A DNA stretch of 64,000 bases from Thalassococcus_A lentus. Its GTDB lineage: Bacteria; Pseudomonadota; Alphaproteobacteria; Rhodobacterales; Rhodobacteraceae. How positions within the stretch are numbered: the stretch's first letter is position 1; the number at the start of each line of letters is the position of its first letter. Position numbers and translations under genes: made by a program. The notes beneath the pieces were generated by a model. It searched no databases. It saw nothing but the letters and a program-made list of their open reading frames with translations, and was not told where the DNA came from. Below, piece by piece: positions 1-9,363 of this stretch. The stretch spans positions 686,822-750,821 of the forward strand of contig NZ_JAQIOY010000003.1 in the NCBI RefSeq assembly GCF_028023555.1, in the 5' to 3' direction.

Positions 1-940
1 CGAAACCGCCGGTCATCAGCGTGCCGCCAACAACGGCAATCGCGATGGCAAAGAGTTCCATCAAGTTGCCTTTGGCCGCGTCGGATGTGTTGGTGTCGAA
101 CACCTGACAAGCTGCGAACATGGTTGCGCAGAACGCGGTGAACATGAACAGGCCGATCTTGACCTTGTTGGTGGGAACACCGTTGGCGCGGGCTGCGTCC
201 TGATTGTCACCGGTCGCGTAGATCCAGTTTCCGATTTGTGTACGGCTCAGCACAAAGTATGCAACGCCGGCAATCACGAGCCACCACAAGAAACGCGCAT
301 CAAAGCCCTCGACCCATTGCTCTCCGCGACGGTTTAAGTTGCCGCCAAGCATGAACCAGAGGTCATAGAACCAGCCAAAGACTTCACCGCCCATCAGGTC
401 GGCAAACCAGCTGGTTTCCTTGTAGTCCGGCAGGCCGGAAATCTGTGTGGATTTGTTGATCAGACGGAAGCTGACTTCGGTCACGCCCCGCAGGAAGAAC
501 AGGAAGGCAAGGGTCACGATAAAGCTCGAAAGCCCCGATCGGACGACAACGTTGCCAATGATCCAGCCAATCGCCAGCGTCATGACCAGTGTGAGCAAGA
601 AGGCGGTAAAGGGTGTCGCTTCGCCCAGCCCAAATGGCAGACCCCATTTCAGCATCATCGCCATGGACATACCGGCAAAACCGATCATCGATCCGATAGA
701 CAGATCAAATTCACCGGAAATCATGAGAACCGCAGCGCCTGTCGCAATGATCCCGTACTGCGCAATGATGGCGATGTTATTTTTCAGACCAAGTGCGTTG
801 AACGACTTGCCTTCTGATGCGATGGCCAAAGCAATGATGATCACAACCATCACGAGGAACGAGCCAATTTCAGGTCGTCGCATCGCGCGTTGTAGCTTGG
901 TTTCTTGCTGTAGCCGGTCGGCTTCGTTTCGGTCAGCCAT
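1..940 (-). CDS. Sugar (ribose/inositol-type) ABC transporter permease, C-terminus beyond window
   Basis: Inner-membrane permease of the carbohydrate uptake transporter-2 family (RbsC/IatP-like). The frame opens with an ATG at 940 (MADRNEADRLQQ) and stays open to the window edge, so the C-terminus is missing; about 313 codons are visible. Several long hydrophobic segments are seen, including one near residues 28-43 (SFLVMVVIIIALAIAS), and a typical BPD_transp_2 stretch with GEFDLSIGSMIGF near residues 76-88. It lies upstream in transcription direction of nothing visible and about 90 bp downstream of the binding-protein gene, so the two form one minus-strand operon. The ATPase is expected just left of the window. 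Inositol as substrate is inferred from the neighbouring iolD; ribose or another cyclitol remains possible. Confidence 0.85.
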   Translation of the reverse strand, partial: MADRNEADRLQQETKLQRAMRRPEIGSFLVMVVIIIALAIASEGKSFNALGLKNNIAIIAQYGIIATGAAVLMISGEFDLSIGSMIGFAGMSMAMMLKWGLPFGLGEATPFTAFLLTLVMTLAIGWIIGNVVVRSGLSSFIVTLAFLFFLRGVTEVSFRLINKSTQISGLPDYKETSWFADLMGGEVFGWFYDLWFMLGGNLNRRGEQWVEGFDARFLWWLVIAGVAYFVLSRTQIGNWIYATGDNQDAARANGVPTNKVKIGLFMFTAFCATMFAACQVFDTNTSDAAKGNLMELFAIAIAVVGGTLMTGGF

Positions 941-1028
941 ATGAATGCACCCCTCTCCTAATCGCTGATTTTAGCTAAAAAAACAGGCGACTGGATGCCG
1001 CCTGTTCTTATGTTCTGCAGTGCTGATT

Positions 1029-1943
1029 TTATCTGTCGACGCCAGCGAGGGCTTTGACCGATGCGGCGTTGGATGCATCAACAAAACCTGGGCCCGATGG
1101 GATGTTCGCACCTGGGAGAAGACCAGCGTGGTTGTTGTAGAGATGCAGCACGATAACGGGCATGTAGCCCTGCAGGCGCTGCTGCTGGTCGATGGTGAAT
1201 GCGGCGCGACCGTCTTCGATCATGTCCATAACACCTGGGCTGAGGTCGAAGCACGCGAGGTGCACGTCAGCGCCAACGGCTTCGATCGCCTTGGTTGCCG
1301 CTTCACAAACGTGTGGGCCAACAGCCAGAACGCCGTCGATCGACTCGTCTGCCTGAAGAGCAGCAGCTGTACGGGTTTCGATCTGTGCAGGGTCATTCGA
1401 AACGTCGATCATGTTGAGATCGCCGCCGATGCCGTCAAAGTAACCGGAGCAACGGTCAACCAGAGCTGTATTGAACGATTCCTGGTTCAGGCACAGGCCT
1501 TTGGTCACACCTTCAGCCGCCGCACGTGCGCCTGCTTTTTCACCGGCGAGACGCTCGGGCTGACCAACGTGCATCAGAGCACCCAGTTCTGCAGAGGACT
1601 CCAGACCGGAGTTGATTGTGACAACTGGAACGCCGTCAGCAACAGCCGCCTTGATTGCAGGGCCAAGCGCCGCCGCATCAGGAAGCGAAACGATGATGCC
1701 GTCAGGCTGGGTCGCAGCCGCAGCTTCGATCAGCTTGGCCATTGCCGCCATGTCGCCGGATACGTCGAAGTTGTATTCCAGAGTTGCGCCAACATCTTCT
1801 GCTGCATCGCGACCACCCTTTTCAACAACGGGCCAGAAAGGGTCTGTACCCTGTGTGTGCGTGATCATGACATAGCGTTCTTCGGCGACAACTGCGCCTG
1901 CCACCATGGATGCTGCTGCAGCAGCAAGAAGTACTTTTTTCAT
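1029..1943 (-). CDS. Sugar/cyclitol ABC transporter substrate-binding protein (Peripla_BP_4 type)
   Basis: Periplasmic binding protein that would deliver a sugar or cyclitol to the permease encoded downstream. The start MKKVLLAAAAASMVAGAVVA was chosen because it begins a clean Sec signal peptide (cleavage about residue 20) and is preceded by GGGAGGAACCAA. An in-frame upstream extension is non-coding in character. The mature part (MITHTQGTDPFWPVVEKGG) is typical of the RbsB/IatA group: a first beta strand, then the FWxxVxKG motif, then QPDGIIVSLPDA and PVVTINSG. Length (304 aa) is normal for the family. It lies in an operon with the permease on one side and SDR/iolD genes on the other. The inositol assignment comes from context only. 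Confidence 0.85.
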   Translation of the reverse strand: MKKVLLAAAAASMVAGAVVAEERYVMITHTQGTDPFWPVVEKGGRDAAEDVGATLEYNFDVSGDMAAMAKLIEAAAATQPDGIIVSLPDAAALGPAIKAAVADGVPVVTINSGLESSAELGALMHVGQPERLAGEKAGARAAAEGVTKGLCLNQESFNTALVDRCSGYFDGIGGDLNMIDVSNDPAQIETRTAAALQADESIDGVLAVGPHVCEAATKAIEAVGADVHLACFDLSPGVMDMIEDGRAAFTIDQQQRLQGYMPVIVLHLYNNHAGLLPGANIPSGPGFVDASNAASVKALAGVDR

Positions 1944-2149
1944 TTGGTTCCTCCCAAAAATGTGGTGTCCGGCGCACCTTGCTTTATCCGGAAGTCTGAA
2001 TTCAGACCCTATTGCCCCAGTCGTGTGGGGTCGTGACCAACTCCGCATTCGCAAAGCGGTATTTTTTGAGCGCGTCGCCAGGCGATGATAGCGCTATATG
2101 AACCTTATCCACCGTCTGTTTGCACTTCAACAATTGTTCCCATTTTTAT

Positions 2150-2965
2150 TCACGGTTTCAGTGGGTTTTCGGGTGCAGGCGCCTGTCCGTCGTAGCCGCC
2201 CCAAACCGATTGATCATAGTGGATGACGGCCCCTGTCATCATTCCGCTGTCATCCGAAGCCATCCACAGCACGGCACGTGCAACTTCCTTTGGATCGAGC
2301 AGTCGCCCGAAGGGCAATTGGGCCTTTGCCTTTTCTTCCCAGTCCGGATCACCCGTCTCTTCGATTTGGATCTTGCGCTCATGATCAGACGCCATCCAGC
2401 CAATATCGAGTTGATTGACGTGGATGCGATTTCTCATCAGCGCAAATCCTGCGTGACGGGTCAGCGTGGCCAATGCGCCTTTTGATGCACAATAGGGCGC
2501 AAGAAACGGCTGCCCTGCCCTCTCGGATGTTGAACCGATGTTAACGATGCGGCCTTCGCAATTCTCGCGCTCCATCACACCAATGGCCGCCTGCATCAAG
2601 AAAAACGGCGCGCGGACGTTGACAGCCATCATCTGATCAAAGAGCTCTGGTGTTGTGTTCAGCAGATTGCCGCGATCCGTGAACCCGGCGGCATTGACCA
2701 GAATGTCCAGCTGACCGAAACGCTGATCCACCCCGGCAACGATCCCCTGAACCGCATCGATGTCAGCAAGATCAGCCGCAACCATCAGCACAGGCACACC
2801 GGTCTCGGTTTCAATCCGTCTGGCTGTGGCCTCACCCTTGCTCTGATCCCGGCCGACGATGGCCAGACCCTTGGCACCGGCCTCGGCCAGTTGGCGCGCG
2901 ATCGCTTCGCCCAATCCCTGCGTTCCGCCGGTCACCAAGGCGACCTTTCCATCCACACGGTTCAC
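2150..2965 (-). CDS. SDR-family NAD(P)-dependent oxidoreductase
   Basis: Classical short-chain dehydrogenase/reductase of 271 aa. It has the N-terminal nucleotide-binding TGGTQGLG motif (residues about 12-19), the NAAG element, a catalytic serine in NIGSTSE and the YCASK catalytic Tyr/Lys motif. The start codon is GTG (MNRVDGKVALVTGG), with GAGGG about 8 bases upstream. The stop of iolD lies 24 bases upstream, so the gene is co-transcribed with iolD. It probably oxidises a sugar, a cyclitol or a derived keto/hydroxy intermediate. The exact substrate cannot be read from the sequence. Confidence 0.85.
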   Translation of the reverse strand: MNRVDGKVALVTGGTQGLGEAIARQLAEAGAKGLAIVGRDQSKGEATARRIETETGVPVLMVAADLADIDAVQGIVAGVDQRFGQLDILVNAAGFTDRGNLLNTTPELFDQMMAVNVRAPFFLMQAAIGVMERENCEGRIVNIGSTSERAGQPFLAPYCASKGALATLTRHAGFALMRNRIHVNQLDIGWMASDHERKIQIEETGDPDWEEKAKAQLPFGRLLDPKEVARAVLWMASDDSGMMTGAVIHYDQSVWGGYDGQAPAPENPLKP

Positions 2966-2989
2966 TGACTTATCCCTCGCCCGCAGCCA

Positions 2990-4849
2990 TCAGATGCCCT
3001 GCCGCTGTTTCGCGCGGAACGCCTCTTGTCCTTTGCGGGCCTCGCGGATGCTTTCGCGGTCATTGATTTCCGGAACCCCGACATACCAATCGGCGCCGCC
3101 CGGGGTCCACGTGTAGGCATCCGATTCTATGCTGATGACTGTCGTGCCATCCGTTGTCAGCGCCCACTCCATCGCCGCCTCAAGATCGGCAAGGCTGTCG
3201 CAGTGGCGCGCGTATGCACCCATGGCTTCGGCATGTTTGGCAAAGTCGACACGGCGCGGGTTTTGCTTGTTCACAACACGGCTGTCTTTCAACAAGTTGT
3301 TGAAGCCGGGCACACCCATGCCGGTCTGCAAACGGTTGATGACGCCAAACCCGCCGTTGTCGCAAACAACCACGATCATTTTGTGACCAGACAAAACTGA
3401 CGAATGAATGTCTGAATTCATCATCATGTAGGAACCATCCCCGACCATGACGATTGGAACGCCGTCACCGTCCTTGGCCATCGCGTGCCCCCAAGCACCG
3501 GCAATTTCGTAGCCCATGCAGGAAAACCCGAATTCGCAATCATAGGTATTGGGCGCTTTCACGCGCCAGTTCTTGACAGTTTCACCCGGCAGGCCACCCG
3601 CCGCAGTAACCATTGTATCCTCAGGACGGGCGATTTTGTTGACCACCCCGATGACCTGCGCATAGCTCGGCACAGCCGCATTGGTCGCGGCCTGACCTTC
3701 GTCCAGCATCTGGTTCCAGTCTGCATAAAGCCCGCGCGCTTCGTCCATCCTTGCAGGCTCACAGACCCAGTCGCCAATCGCCTGATCCAGTTCGGCGATA
3801 CACTCAAGCGCGTCACCGACCACCGGCAGAGATCCATGTTTGCGCGCATCAAAACGCGCCGCGTTGATATTGATGAACCGACTGTCCGGCGCAAAGGTCG
3901 TCCAGGACCCGGTCGTGAAATCCTGCAGCCGCGTGCCGACCGCAACGACAACATCTGCGTTTTCCGCCAGCACCTTCGCAGCGTCCGTGCCCTCGATGCC
4001 GATTGCCCCGACGTAGGCAGGATGGTCATGCACGACCGCGCCTTTGCCCGCGATGGTTTCGGCCATTGGAATGCCGCGCGCCTTTGCGAAATCGGCCAAG
4101 GCCTCACCAGCACCTGAATACCGCACGCCACCGCCAGAGATGATCAGAGGCTTCTTGGCAGTTTTCAGCAATTCAGCCGCAGCCGCCACCTGATCACGAT
4201 CCGGACGATTGCGTGGAATGGTCCAAAGCGTCGGCTCAAAGAACGCAACCGGGTAGTCGTAGGCAATTTCCTGAATATCCTGCGGCAAACCAATAAACGC
4301 CGGGCCACAATCGGCCGGGTCCATCATGGTCGCTACCGCCTGCGGCAGAGACGATAAAATCTGCGCTGGGTGCGTGATCCGATCCCAGAACCGCGACACG
4401 GCGCGGAAACTGTCGTTCACGGTTGTGGACGGCTCGCCGAAGTGTTCGACCTGTTGCAGCACCGGATCCGGAAGCCGGTTGTTATAGGTATCACCGGACA
4501 ACAGCAGAACCGGCAAACGGTTGGCATGCGCAACGCCTGCCGCAGTAACCATGTTCGTGGCACCCGGGCCAACGGACGTGGTTGCGATCATGATCTGGCG
4601 GCGCAGTTTCGCCTTTCCGTAGCCGATCGCCGCAAGCGCCATCGATTGCTCGTTCTGACCGCGCCATGTTGGCAGCACATCCTGAACCTGCTCCAGCGCT
4701 TCGGAAAGACAGGTGACGTTGCCGTGCCCGAAGATACCGAACACACCGGCAAACAATTGAACCCGTTCGCCATCGATTTCGGTGTGCTGGTTGATCAGGT
4801 AACGCACAAGCGCCTGACCCACTGTCAGCTTGACGGTTTTTGCTGTCAT
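2990..4849 (-). CDS. iolD: 3D-(3,5/4)-trihydroxycyclohexane-1,2-dione hydrolase, IolD
   Basis: Thiamine-diphosphate enzyme that opens the ring of trihydroxycyclohexanedione in myo-inositol catabolism, giving 5-deoxy-glucuronate. The start ATG (MTAKTVKLTVGQALVRYL) was chosen because GGAGGAG lies 8 bases before it; a longer in-frame version lacks a ribosome site. IolD-like features include AGVFGIFGHGNV near residues 33-45. The C-terminal ThDP/Mg site is GDGSYMMMNSD, followed about 20 residues later by CDNGGFGVI. The length of 619 aa is normal. It is divergent from the aldehyde dehydrogenase gene at 5005, and the 155-base gap carries candidate regulatory dyads. iolB, iolC, iolE and iolG are not in this window. 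Confidence 0.88.
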   Translation of the reverse strand: MTAKTVKLTVGQALVRYLINQHTEIDGERVQLFAGVFGIFGHGNVTCLSEALEQVQDVLPTWRGQNEQSMALAAIGYGKAKLRRQIMIATTSVGPGATNMVTAAGVAHANRLPVLLLSGDTYNNRLPDPVLQQVEHFGEPSTTVNDSFRAVSRFWDRITHPAQILSSLPQAVATMMDPADCGPAFIGLPQDIQEIAYDYPVAFFEPTLWTIPRNRPDRDQVAAAAELLKTAKKPLIISGGGVRYSGAGEALADFAKARGIPMAETIAGKGAVVHDHPAYVGAIGIEGTDAAKVLAENADVVVAVGTRLQDFTTGSWTTFAPDSRFININAARFDARKHGSLPVVGDALECIAELDQAIGDWVCEPARMDEARGLYADWNQMLDEGQAATNAAVPSYAQVIGVVNKIARPEDTMVTAAGGLPGETVKNWRVKAPNTYDCEFGFSCMGYEIAGAWGHAMAKDGDGVPIVMVGDGSYMMMNSDIHSSVLSGHKMIVVVCDNGGFGVINRLQTGMGVPGFNNLLKDSRVVNKQNPRRVDFAKHAEAMGAYARHCDSLADLEAAMEWALTTDGTTVISIESDAYTWTPGGADWYVGVPEINDRESIREARKGQEAFRAKQRQGI

Positions 4850-4929
4850 TTCGGCTCCTCCACTGGCGGTTCGAAAACTCGCATTGGAATGCTTATTGAC
4901 AAAATTCAATGTCTGCAACGATTATTGCG

Positions 4930-4944
4930 AAATTGCTCGAATTT
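4930..4944. promoter_or_regulatory. Inverted repeat in iolD/ALDH divergent promoter region
   Basis: A dyad with perfect 5-base arms (AAATT, 5-base spacer, AATTT) is flanked by TTGC on the left and GCAA on the right, so the whole block is roughly symmetrical. A TTGACA at 4896-4901 with GATTAT 18 bases later is a possible plus-strand promoter just upstream. The natural candidate ligand is the RpiR-type regulator encoded at 9364. Both assignments are inference. Confidence 0.35.
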
Positions 4945-5004
4945 GTTGCAAGCCATTGCAGAACTGAGCGGGACAACGACCATCACCCAAGGGGAAAATC
5001 GCAT

Positions 5005-6435
5005 ATGTACGACGCATTTGGCCTATATATTAAAGGGGCTTGGCGGTCTTCCGACACGCAATCGGAAGTGCACTCACCGGCGACCGAACAGGCGTTGGGA
5101 TCTGTTGCAACAGCGTCGGTTCAAGACACCAAACAGGCGATTGATTCGGCCGCAGAGGCGCTTGCTCCGCTCCAAGACATGGGCGGTTTTGCACGCGCTG
5201 ATGCGCTGCATCGCGTTGCTGATGAAATGGCCACCCGCAGCCAAGAAGCGGCCCGGATGATCACCCTTGAGACCGGAAAACCAATCGCACAATCGGCCCG
5301 TGAATGGGGATTGTCGGTGGATCAATTCCGCTGGTACGCCGAAGAGGCCCGTCGCATCTATGGGCGCATTGTCGAAAGCCGCGTGCCGGGCGGCAGGTTC
5401 GAGGTAACCAAGGAACCTGTGGGCATCGTCGGTGCGTTTACCGCATGGAATTTTCCAGCCTCGCTGCCTGCGCGCAAACTGGCCCCTGCCCTTGCAGCGG
5501 GATGTCCTGTGGTATTGCGTCCGTCGTCGCAGACGCCGGGCGTGGCCATGATCATGGTCGATTGCCTGCGGGCTGGCGGCTTTCCGGATGGCGCGGTCAA
5601 TCTCGTCGTTGGCTCGACGGCCAACACCTATGAGCCCGTCATGGCCGACCCGCGCGTTCGCAAAGTGTCCTTGACCGGGTCGACCCGCGTGGGTCAGCAG
5701 ATGATCCGCGACGCCGCAGCCACGGTCAAAAAGGTCTCAATGGAACTCGGGGGCAACGCGCCATGCATCATCTTTGACGACGCCGATCTAAGCGCGGCGC
5801 TGGATGCCTGTGTTCCCTCCAAATTTGGAAACGCCGGGCAGGTCTGCGTAACGCCCGACCGCTTCTTTGTGCACGAGTCCCTGCACGATGCATTTGTTGC
5901 CGAATTTGCCCAGCGGGCGAAAGCGATCAAACTTGGCAATGGCCAAGACGAGGCGACCGAGATGGGCCCTCTGATCAATGCGGGGCGTCTACGGGACGTG
6001 GACGCCGTTGTTCAGGATGCCGTGCAACGCGGCGCGGTGCTTGAAGCCGGCGGACAGCCCGCCAAAGGTTTTGACGCCGGCCATTTCTATGAACCCACCG
6101 TGCTGAGCAACGTTACCGATGACATGCGGGTCTTTGCCGAAGAAAACTTTGGCCCGATTGCTGCAATCACCCGTTTCCGTGATGACGACGAAGCGCTGGA
6201 ACGCGCCAATGCATCGCAAATGGGTCTGTCCGCCTACGCATTTACCCGCAGCGCAGACCGCGCACGCACGGCCACCAGAACGCTGAAGGCAGGCATGGTC
6301 GGGATCAATTCCTTTGCGCTGGCCGCGTCCGAAGCGCCATTTGGTGGCACCAATTATTCGGGACTTGGCCGCGAAGGCGGCTGCGAAGGCATCGAGGACT
6401 ACCTCGACACCAAACTTTCTCAAATCGTTCTCTGA
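5005..6435 (+). CDS. NAD(P)-dependent aldehyde dehydrogenase
   Basis: Aldehyde dehydrogenase superfamily member of 476 aa. The start (MYDAFGLYIKGAWRS) is set by AAGGGG 10 bases before the ATG at 5005. Visible are the cofactor loop AFTAWNFP, the general-base Glu247 in ELGG and the catalytic Cys281 in GQVC. The 34-residue Glu-Cys spacing is the normal family value. The C-terminal FGGTNYSGLGREGG motif resembles succinate-semialdehyde or glycolaldehyde dehydrogenases. It heads the plus-strand half of the cluster, with an HpaI aldolase 8 bases downstream. A role oxidising the aldehyde released by the aldolase is plausible but inferred. Confidence 0.85.
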   Translation: MYDAFGLYIKGAWRSSDTQSEVHSPATEQALGSVATASVQDTKQAIDSAAEALAPLQDMGGFARADALHRVADEMATRSQEAARMITLETGKPIAQSAREWGLSVDQFRWYAEEARRIYGRIVESRVPGGRFEVTKEPVGIVGAFTAWNFPASLPARKLAPALAAGCPVVLRPSSQTPGVAMIMVDCLRAGGFPDGAVNLVVGSTANTYEPVMADPRVRKVSLTGSTRVGQQMIRDAAATVKKVSMELGGNAPCIIFDDADLSAALDACVPSKFGNAGQVCVTPDRFFVHESLHDAFVAEFAQRAKAIKLGNGQDEATEMGPLINAGRLRDVDAVVQDAVQRGAVLEAGGQPAKGFDAGHFYEPTVLSNVTDDMRVFAEENFGPIAAITRFRDDDEALERANASQMGLSAYAFTRSADRARTATRTLKAGMVGINSFALAASEAPFGGTNYSGLGREGGCEGIEDYLDTKLSQIVL

Positions 6436-6443
6436 GGTCCATC

Positions 6444-7250
6444 ATGCAATCCAACAAACTCAAACAGCTTTGGGCCCAGGGCCAGCCAGTCCTGAATGGC
6501 TGGTGCTCCATCGGAAACCCCTTCACCGCCGAGATCATGGCCGCTCAGGGTTATGACAGTGTCACAATCGATATGCAGCACGGCGCACTGGACTATTCGG
6601 AAACCCTGCCGATGCTTCAGGCGATGCGGGCCTCGGGCGCGACATTGATGGCCCGCGTGCCATGGCGCGACCCCGGCTACGTCATGAAAGCGCTGGATGC
6701 GGGCGCGATGGGCATCATCTGCCCGATGATCAACAGCCGCACCGAAGCAGAGGAATTCGTTTCCTACATGCGGTATCCACCGTTGGGGCAGCGCAGCTTT
6801 GGGCCAACCCGCGCGGTTGTGGCAATGCCTGGATATGGGGCCGACGCCAACGATGAAGTACTGGCGCTTGCCATGATCGAAACAGCAGACGGCGTCAAAA
6901 ACTTGGAAGAGATCGCCGCAACGCCCGGACTGGACGGCATCTATGTCGGACCCGCCGATCTGACGCTGGGCACGCAGCAAGGGCGGCTCCCGCCCGCGCT
7001 GGACCGGCAAGAGCCGGAAATGATCGAACTGATCCAGCGCATCGCCGCGGTCTGCAAAGCAAATGGAATCGCGGCCTGTCTTCATTGCGGGACTGCCGAG
7101 TATGCAGCCCAGGCCATCGGCTGGGGCTTCAACCTGACCACGGTCAGTGGCGATTCACGATTGCTGGCACAGGCAGCCGCCACGTCCGTTGGCGCGTGGC
7201 GATCGCTGACCGGCCGCGAAGGCAAAACCGAAGAAGGCGGGATTTATTGA
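6444..7250 (+). CDS. HpcH/HpaI-family class II aldolase
   Basis: Metal-dependent aldolase of 268 aa from the family that cleaves 4-hydroxy-2-oxo acids or 2-dehydro-3-deoxy-glucarate into pyruvate plus an aldehyde. Typical features are GWCSIGNPFTAEI near the N-terminus, the MQHGALDY segment (family motif DxEHxxxD-like), the metal-ligand Glu in the segment AMIETADGVKNLEEIAA, and IYVGPADLTL with the conserved GPxDLs element. It starts 8 bases after the ALDH stop and its TGA overlaps the next ATG, so translation is probably coupled. Paired with an aldehyde dehydrogenase and a 2-hydroxyacid dehydrogenase, it suggests a branch that ends in pyruvate and a semialdehyde. Confidence 0.85.
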   Translation: MQSNKLKQLWAQGQPVLNGWCSIGNPFTAEIMAAQGYDSVTIDMQHGALDYSETLPMLQAMRASGATLMARVPWRDPGYVMKALDAGAMGIICPMINSRTEAEEFVSYMRYPPLGQRSFGPTRAVVAMPGYGADANDEVLALAMIETADGVKNLEEIAATPGLDGIYVGPADLTLGTQQGRLPPALDRQEPEMIELIQRIAAVCKANGIAACLHCGTAEYAAQAIGWGFNLTTVSGDSRLLAQAAATSVGAWRSLTGREGKTEEGGIY

Positions 7251-8218
7251 TGCCCCGTCTGCTGGTTGCCGGAAAATTGCATCCCAGCGGCGTCGCGCGG
7301 CTGGAGCAACTCAGCGCCGAAGGCGTGGACATCACGCATGTTCAGGAAATTTCCGAACCGTCTTATGCGCCCTATATTGACGAAGCCGATGCACTGGTCA
7401 TCCGGACCCAGCCTTTGTCGGCGGAAACCATCGCCAAGGCCAAACGCCTGAAGGTCGTGTCCCGCCATGGGGTCGGGTATGATGCGGTGGATCTGCAGGC
7501 CCTGAACAGTCGCAAGATTGCGCTGGCTGTGGCCGGTGATGTCAATTCTATATCTGTTGCCGAACACGCGATGATGCAGCTGTTGGCGGGGGCCAAGCAG
7601 GCAATTCGCGCAGACAGAGCCGTGCGAAATCCTGACGATTGGGGTTGGCGAAATCGTCTGGAGCAGCGCGAGATATTCGGCAAGAACCTTTTTATCATCG
7701 GATTTGGCCGCGCCGGGCAGCGGCTCGCCAAGATGGCCAGTGGTTTTGACATGCAGGTGCGAGCCTATGATCCCTATCTGCAAGCCAACGGCTGGCCCAC
7801 GGATACTGCAGAGCCAGAAGCATCTCTGAAAGAGGGGCTGGCTTGGGCTGATTATCTGTCGTTGCACCTGCCAAGGGGGGACAAACCCCTGCTGGCCGAG
7901 CCTGAATTTGCCGCGATGAAGCCTGGTATCGTCATCGCCAACACCGCCCGTGGTGGCATCATTTGTGAAAAGGCTCTGGCAAGCGCACTGGCCAGCGGCC
8001 GCGTGCATGCGGCAGGAATCGATGTTTTCGAAACAGAGCCCCCTACCCCGGATCTGCCACTGGCCGATCTGAGCAATACAATTCTATCACCACACACCGC
8101 GGGATTGACTGAAGAGGCCAGTGAGCGCATGGCTCTCGCGTCGATCGAAAATGCGATGAACTATCTGAACCAGACGATTGATCCAGCTTTGATCGTCAAC
8201 CGGAATGCCCTGACATGA
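7250..8218 (+). CDS. D-isomer-specific 2-hydroxyacid dehydrogenase
   Basis: NAD-dependent 2-hydroxyacid dehydrogenase of 322 aa (phosphoglycerate/hydroxypyruvate dehydrogenase superfamily). The start MPRLLVAGKLHPSG overlaps the aldolase stop (TGATG). Seen in order are a substrate-domain segment with VVSRHGVGYDAVD, the Rossmann motif GFGRAGQRLA near residue 150, the NTARGGII motif with the conserved Arg, and the catalytic His in SPHTAGLTEEA. It would reduce or oxidise a 2-keto/2-hydroxy acid produced in the pathway. The last four bases overlap the next gene. Confidence 0.85.
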   Translation: MPRLLVAGKLHPSGVARLEQLSAEGVDITHVQEISEPSYAPYIDEADALVIRTQPLSAETIAKAKRLKVVSRHGVGYDAVDLQALNSRKIALAVAGDVNSISVAEHAMMQLLAGAKQAIRADRAVRNPDDWGWRNRLEQREIFGKNLFIIGFGRAGQRLAKMASGFDMQVRAYDPYLQANGWPTDTAEPEASLKEGLAWADYLSLHLPRGDKPLLAEPEFAAMKPGIVIANTARGGIICEKALASALASGRVHAAGIDVFETEPPTPDLPLADLSNTILSPHTAGLTEEASERMALASIENAMNYLNQTIDPALIVNRNALT

Positions 8219-9333
8219 CTGACAAGAAAACACTTTCGATTGGCCTGATCGGCTCTGGCTTTATGGGCAAGGCCCATGTCTTTGGCTTTGCGACGGCGCA
8301 AAAGGTTTTTGACCTGCCCTTCCAGATCAGATTGCACACCGTTGCGGACATCACTGACGAGGCCGCCGCGAAGGCCGCTCACGAATTCGGCTTTGAGCAT
8401 GCCACGTCCAATTGGCGGGACATGCTGACCAACCCTGAGATCGATGTGATCGACATCACCGCTCCCAATGCGCTGCACAAGCAAATGGCGCTGGAGGCAA
8501 TTGCCGCCGGTAAACACGTCTATTGCGAAAAGCCACTCGCCCCACTGGCGGCAGATGCGTTGGAAATGACAAAGGCCGCCGAAGCCGCAGGGGTCAAGAC
8601 ACAGGTGGGTTTCAACTATCTGTGCAACCCCCTGTTCCGCCTCGCAAAAGAGATGATCGAGGGCGGCGAACTGGGTGAAATCCGTTCCTATCGCGGACTG
8701 CACGCAGAAGACTATATGTCAGACGCGCAGGGCCCTTATACCTTTCGGCATGATCCGGAGGGTGGCGGCGCACTGGCCGATCTGGGAAGCCATGCGCTGG
8801 CAACGGCTGAGTATCTTTTGGGGCCGATCACCAAAGTGCTGGGGGATTGCGTGACTGCGATCACAGAACGCCCCGACGGCAAGGGCGGACACAAGGCCAT
8901 CGAAGTTGACGACATAGGGCGAGCATTCGTCCGGTTTGCGAATGGGGCATCGGGTTCAATCGAAGGCAATTGGATCGCGACCGGGCGCAAGATGCAGCAT
9001 GACTTCGAAGTTCATGGCGCGAAGGGCGCCCTGTGCTTTAGTCAGGAACGCTTTAACGAACTGCACTTTTATTCGAATGACGACAAACCCGGACGTCGCG
9101 GATTTCGCCGGATCGAAGCAGCCCCCGAACATCCGCCCTATGGCAACTTTTGCGTCGCGCCCGGGCACCAAATCGGGTTCAACGATCTCAAGGCAATTGA
9201 AGTGGCCGGCTACGTAAACGCCATTGCTGGCAACGGATCTGAACTGTTTTCGTTCCGTGACGGGCTGCGTATTCAGGACCTCGTGGAAAAAATCCATAAA
9301 TCCTCAACCGAGGGCCGTTGGATCGATGTATAG
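8215..9333 (+). CDS. Gfo/Idh/MocA-family oxidoreductase
   Basis: NAD(P)-dependent sugar/cyclitol dehydrogenase-like protein of 372 aa. The N-terminal Rossmann motif is GLIGSGFMGKAH, followed by DITAPNALH and the diagnostic CEKPLAP motif carrying the catalytic Lys. The C-terminal domain has GSHALATAEYLLG. Its ATG overlaps the previous stop (ATGA), consistent with translational coupling. Inositol 2-dehydrogenase (IolG) belongs to this superfamily, but this protein is longer than typical IolG and its substrate is not evident; other sugar dehydrogenase activities are equally possible. Confidence 0.83.
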   Translation: MTDKKTLSIGLIGSGFMGKAHVFGFATAQKVFDLPFQIRLHTVADITDEAAAKAAHEFGFEHATSNWRDMLTNPEIDVIDITAPNALHKQMALEAIAAGKHVYCEKPLAPLAADALEMTKAAEAAGVKTQVGFNYLCNPLFRLAKEMIEGGELGEIRSYRGLHAEDYMSDAQGPYTFRHDPEGGGALADLGSHALATAEYLLGPITKVLGDCVTAITERPDGKGGHKAIEVDDIGRAFVRFANGASGSIEGNWIATGRKMQHDFEVHGAKGALCFSQERFNELHFYSNDDKPGRRGFRRIEAAPEHPPYGNFCVAPGHQIGFNDLKAIEVAGYVNAIAGNGSELFSFRDGLRIQDLVEKIHKSSTEGRWIDV

Positions 9334-9363
9334 CATCACCAAATCAGGGAACGGCGCAGGCCA

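Noticed and set aside
1020..2036. Long plus-strand open frame (338 codons) opposite the binding-protein gene
   Set aside because: It is the antisense shadow of a clear periplasmic binding protein; it is rich in Cys, His and Arg in a non-domain pattern and has no ribosome site.
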